This document shows positions 5,719 through 6,106 of a DNA stretch of 6,106 nt, piece after piece. Source of the DNA: Chloroflexota bacterium. GTDB lineage: Bacteria > Chloroflexota > UBA6077 > CF-72. The notes under the pieces were generated by a model that searched no databases, was not told the DNA's origin, and saw only the letters and a list, made by a program, of their open reading frames with translations. Within the stretch, counting starts at the first letter, position 1. Each line of letters starts with the position of its first letter. The position numbers were made by a program, and so were the translations under genes. Location: positions 1 through 6,106 of the forward strand of contig JAFAPL010000218.1 of NCBI GenBank assembly GCA_019247135.1. Reading direction: 5' to 3'.

Positions 5719-5856
5719 TTAGAGCTCGGGCGTTAGCGGGATAGTTCGCTGGTGCTCGAGGCCCTCCTCGATGGTGCGAATGATCGGGCGAGCTCGCGGA
5801 TGCGCTCCAGCACGTGCACCTGCGCGGGTGAGGTACGTGGGCTGCCGCTGTTTCAT
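5719..5856 (-). pseudogene. Frameshifted N-terminal remnant, possibly acyl-CoA-dehydrogenase-fold protein
   Basis: Read from ATG 5856 in one frame, this gives 45 residues to a TAA at 5721-5719, but codon use shows that the frame changes twice. In 5856-5829 and 5790-5722 most third positions are G or C in the main frame. Between 5828 and 5787 that frame has mainly A/T third bases, while the +1 frame has 14 successive codons all ending in G or C (residues PAQVHVLERIRELA). Joining the three parts gives MKQRQPTYLT, then AQVHVLERIRELA, then PIIRTIEEGLEHQRTIPLTPEL. The pattern ERxRELAPIIR followed by E, R, xxPxxPEL resembles the N-terminal helix of acyl-CoA dehydrogenases and related flavin hydroxylases (HsaA/DszC-like). 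Those continue for about 350 more residues; here a stop follows at once, 4 bp from the end of the FAH-family gene. It is probably a remnant left by deletion, divergent from the dioxygenase. The family call is tentative. Confidence 0.4.
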
Positions 5857-5870
5857 GCCCGTATTAAGGT

Positions 5871-5905
5871 GAGGGTGCGAGCGCACGAGGCGCGCGGGTA
5901 CCCTC
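5871..5905 (+). promoter_or_regulatory. Inverted repeats in the leader of the dioxygenase gene
   Basis: GAGGGT (5871-5876) is complementary to ACCCTC (5900-5905), and within them GTGCG (5875-5879) and CGCAC (5882-5886) form a tight palindrome. The two hairpins overlap by two bases, so they would compete. They end 7 nt before the dioxygenase ATG, where no Shine-Dalgarno sequence is visible. They may be an operator or an mRNA structure; chance in GC-rich DNA cannot be excluded. Confidence 0.25.
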
Positions 5906-5912
5906 GCAAGCG

Positions 5913-6106
5913 ATGGCCGAGCTGGTCGGCGCCTTCGGGGTGCCGCACATGCCCAATACACCACTGACGGTTCGCAACGAGCCGCACGGCGAGCTGGCGC
6001 AGCTGTTCGGGGCCGTACGCGCACATGTCGACGCCGTCGATCCGGACGTCCTGCTCGTATTCGACACCGATCACTTCGCCAACTTCTACTATCACAAACT
6101 GCCGGT
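5913..6106 (+). CDS. Class III extradiol ring-cleavage dioxygenase, LigB type (3'-truncated)
   Basis: The first 64 codons of a LigB-superfamily dioxygenase, which opens catechol-type rings next to the hydroxyl pair using Fe(2+) and O2; the gene runs off the window end. Two signature segments are visible: GAFGVPHMPNTP (6-17) with His12, and DPDVLLVFDTDHFANFYY (43-60) with His54. These match the two iron-binding histidines of protocatechuate 4,5-dioxygenase beta subunit (His12 and His61); the third ligand, a C-terminal Glu, is outside the window. The start is fixed: an in-frame TAA lies at 5865-5867 and 5913 is the only start codon after it. No clear ribosome binding site precedes it. It lies 198 bp downstream of the FAH-family gene in the same direction and probably acts in the same catabolic route. 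Other LigB members, such as gallate or homoprotocatechuate dioxygenases and non-aromatic paralogues, cannot be told apart from this part. Confidence 0.88.
   Translation, partial: MAELVGAFGVPHMPNTPLTVRNEPHGELAQLFGAVRAHVDAVDPDVLLVFDTDHFANFYYHKLP

Noticed and set aside
5752..5967. A + strand frame of 71 codons between the FAH-family gene and the dioxygenase
   Set aside because: It overlaps the dioxygenase start in another frame, its composition is not protein-like, and third-position GC favours the - strand remnant instead.

Overview
The window is GC-rich bacterial chromosome of densely packed, tightly coupled genes. The organism cannot be named from it. The high GC, the long actinobacterial-type NAD synthetase and the mix of an SsuBC-type transporter with ring-cleavage enzymes would fit Actinomycetota, Chloroflexota or an uncultured soil or marine lineage.

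Layout. (1) 2-1251, + strand: the 3' part of an ABC permease and its complete ATPase, sharing an ATGA stop/start overlap. They end in an intrinsic terminator whose hairpin loop contains the ATPase stop codon. (2) 1289-3373, - strand: a full-length glutamine-dependent NAD synthetase (NadE, two domains), convergent with the transporter. (3) 3374-3571: a non-coding stretch upstream of nadE holding four copies of a 9-bp direct repeat in two pairs 33 bp apart, plus an AT-rich imperfect palindrome. (4) 3572-3883, - strand: a small protein with two CxxC pairs (zinc-ribbon-like). (5) A divergent intergenic region with a perfect hairpin. (6) 3971-5714, + strand: a three-gene coupled operon made of an alpha/beta hydrolase with cysteine in the nucleophile position, a 43-codon microprotein joined by ATGA overlaps at both ends, and a fumarylacetoacetate hydrolase (FAH) family enzyme. 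(7) 5719-5856, - strand: a decayed fragment, readable only with two compensating frameshifts, resembling the N-terminus of an acyl-CoA-dehydrogenase-fold protein. (8) 5913 to the window end, + strand: the start of a LigB-type class III extradiol dioxygenase.

How the genes may work together. A LigB-type dioxygenase, an FAH-family enzyme and an alpha/beta hydrolase are the usual partners of a meta-cleavage route: ring opening, then isomerisation, decarboxylation or hydrolysis of the product. The fragment at 5719-5856 may be what is left of a flavin-dependent hydroxylase or acyl-CoA dehydrogenase once transcribed divergently from the dioxygenase. The transporter could import a substrate, but its type (sulfonate, nitrate, taurine or aromatic acid) cannot be read from the sequence. 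The least described element is the microprotein at 4708-4839, an acidic N-terminus followed by a cysteine cluster, locked between two catabolic enzymes.
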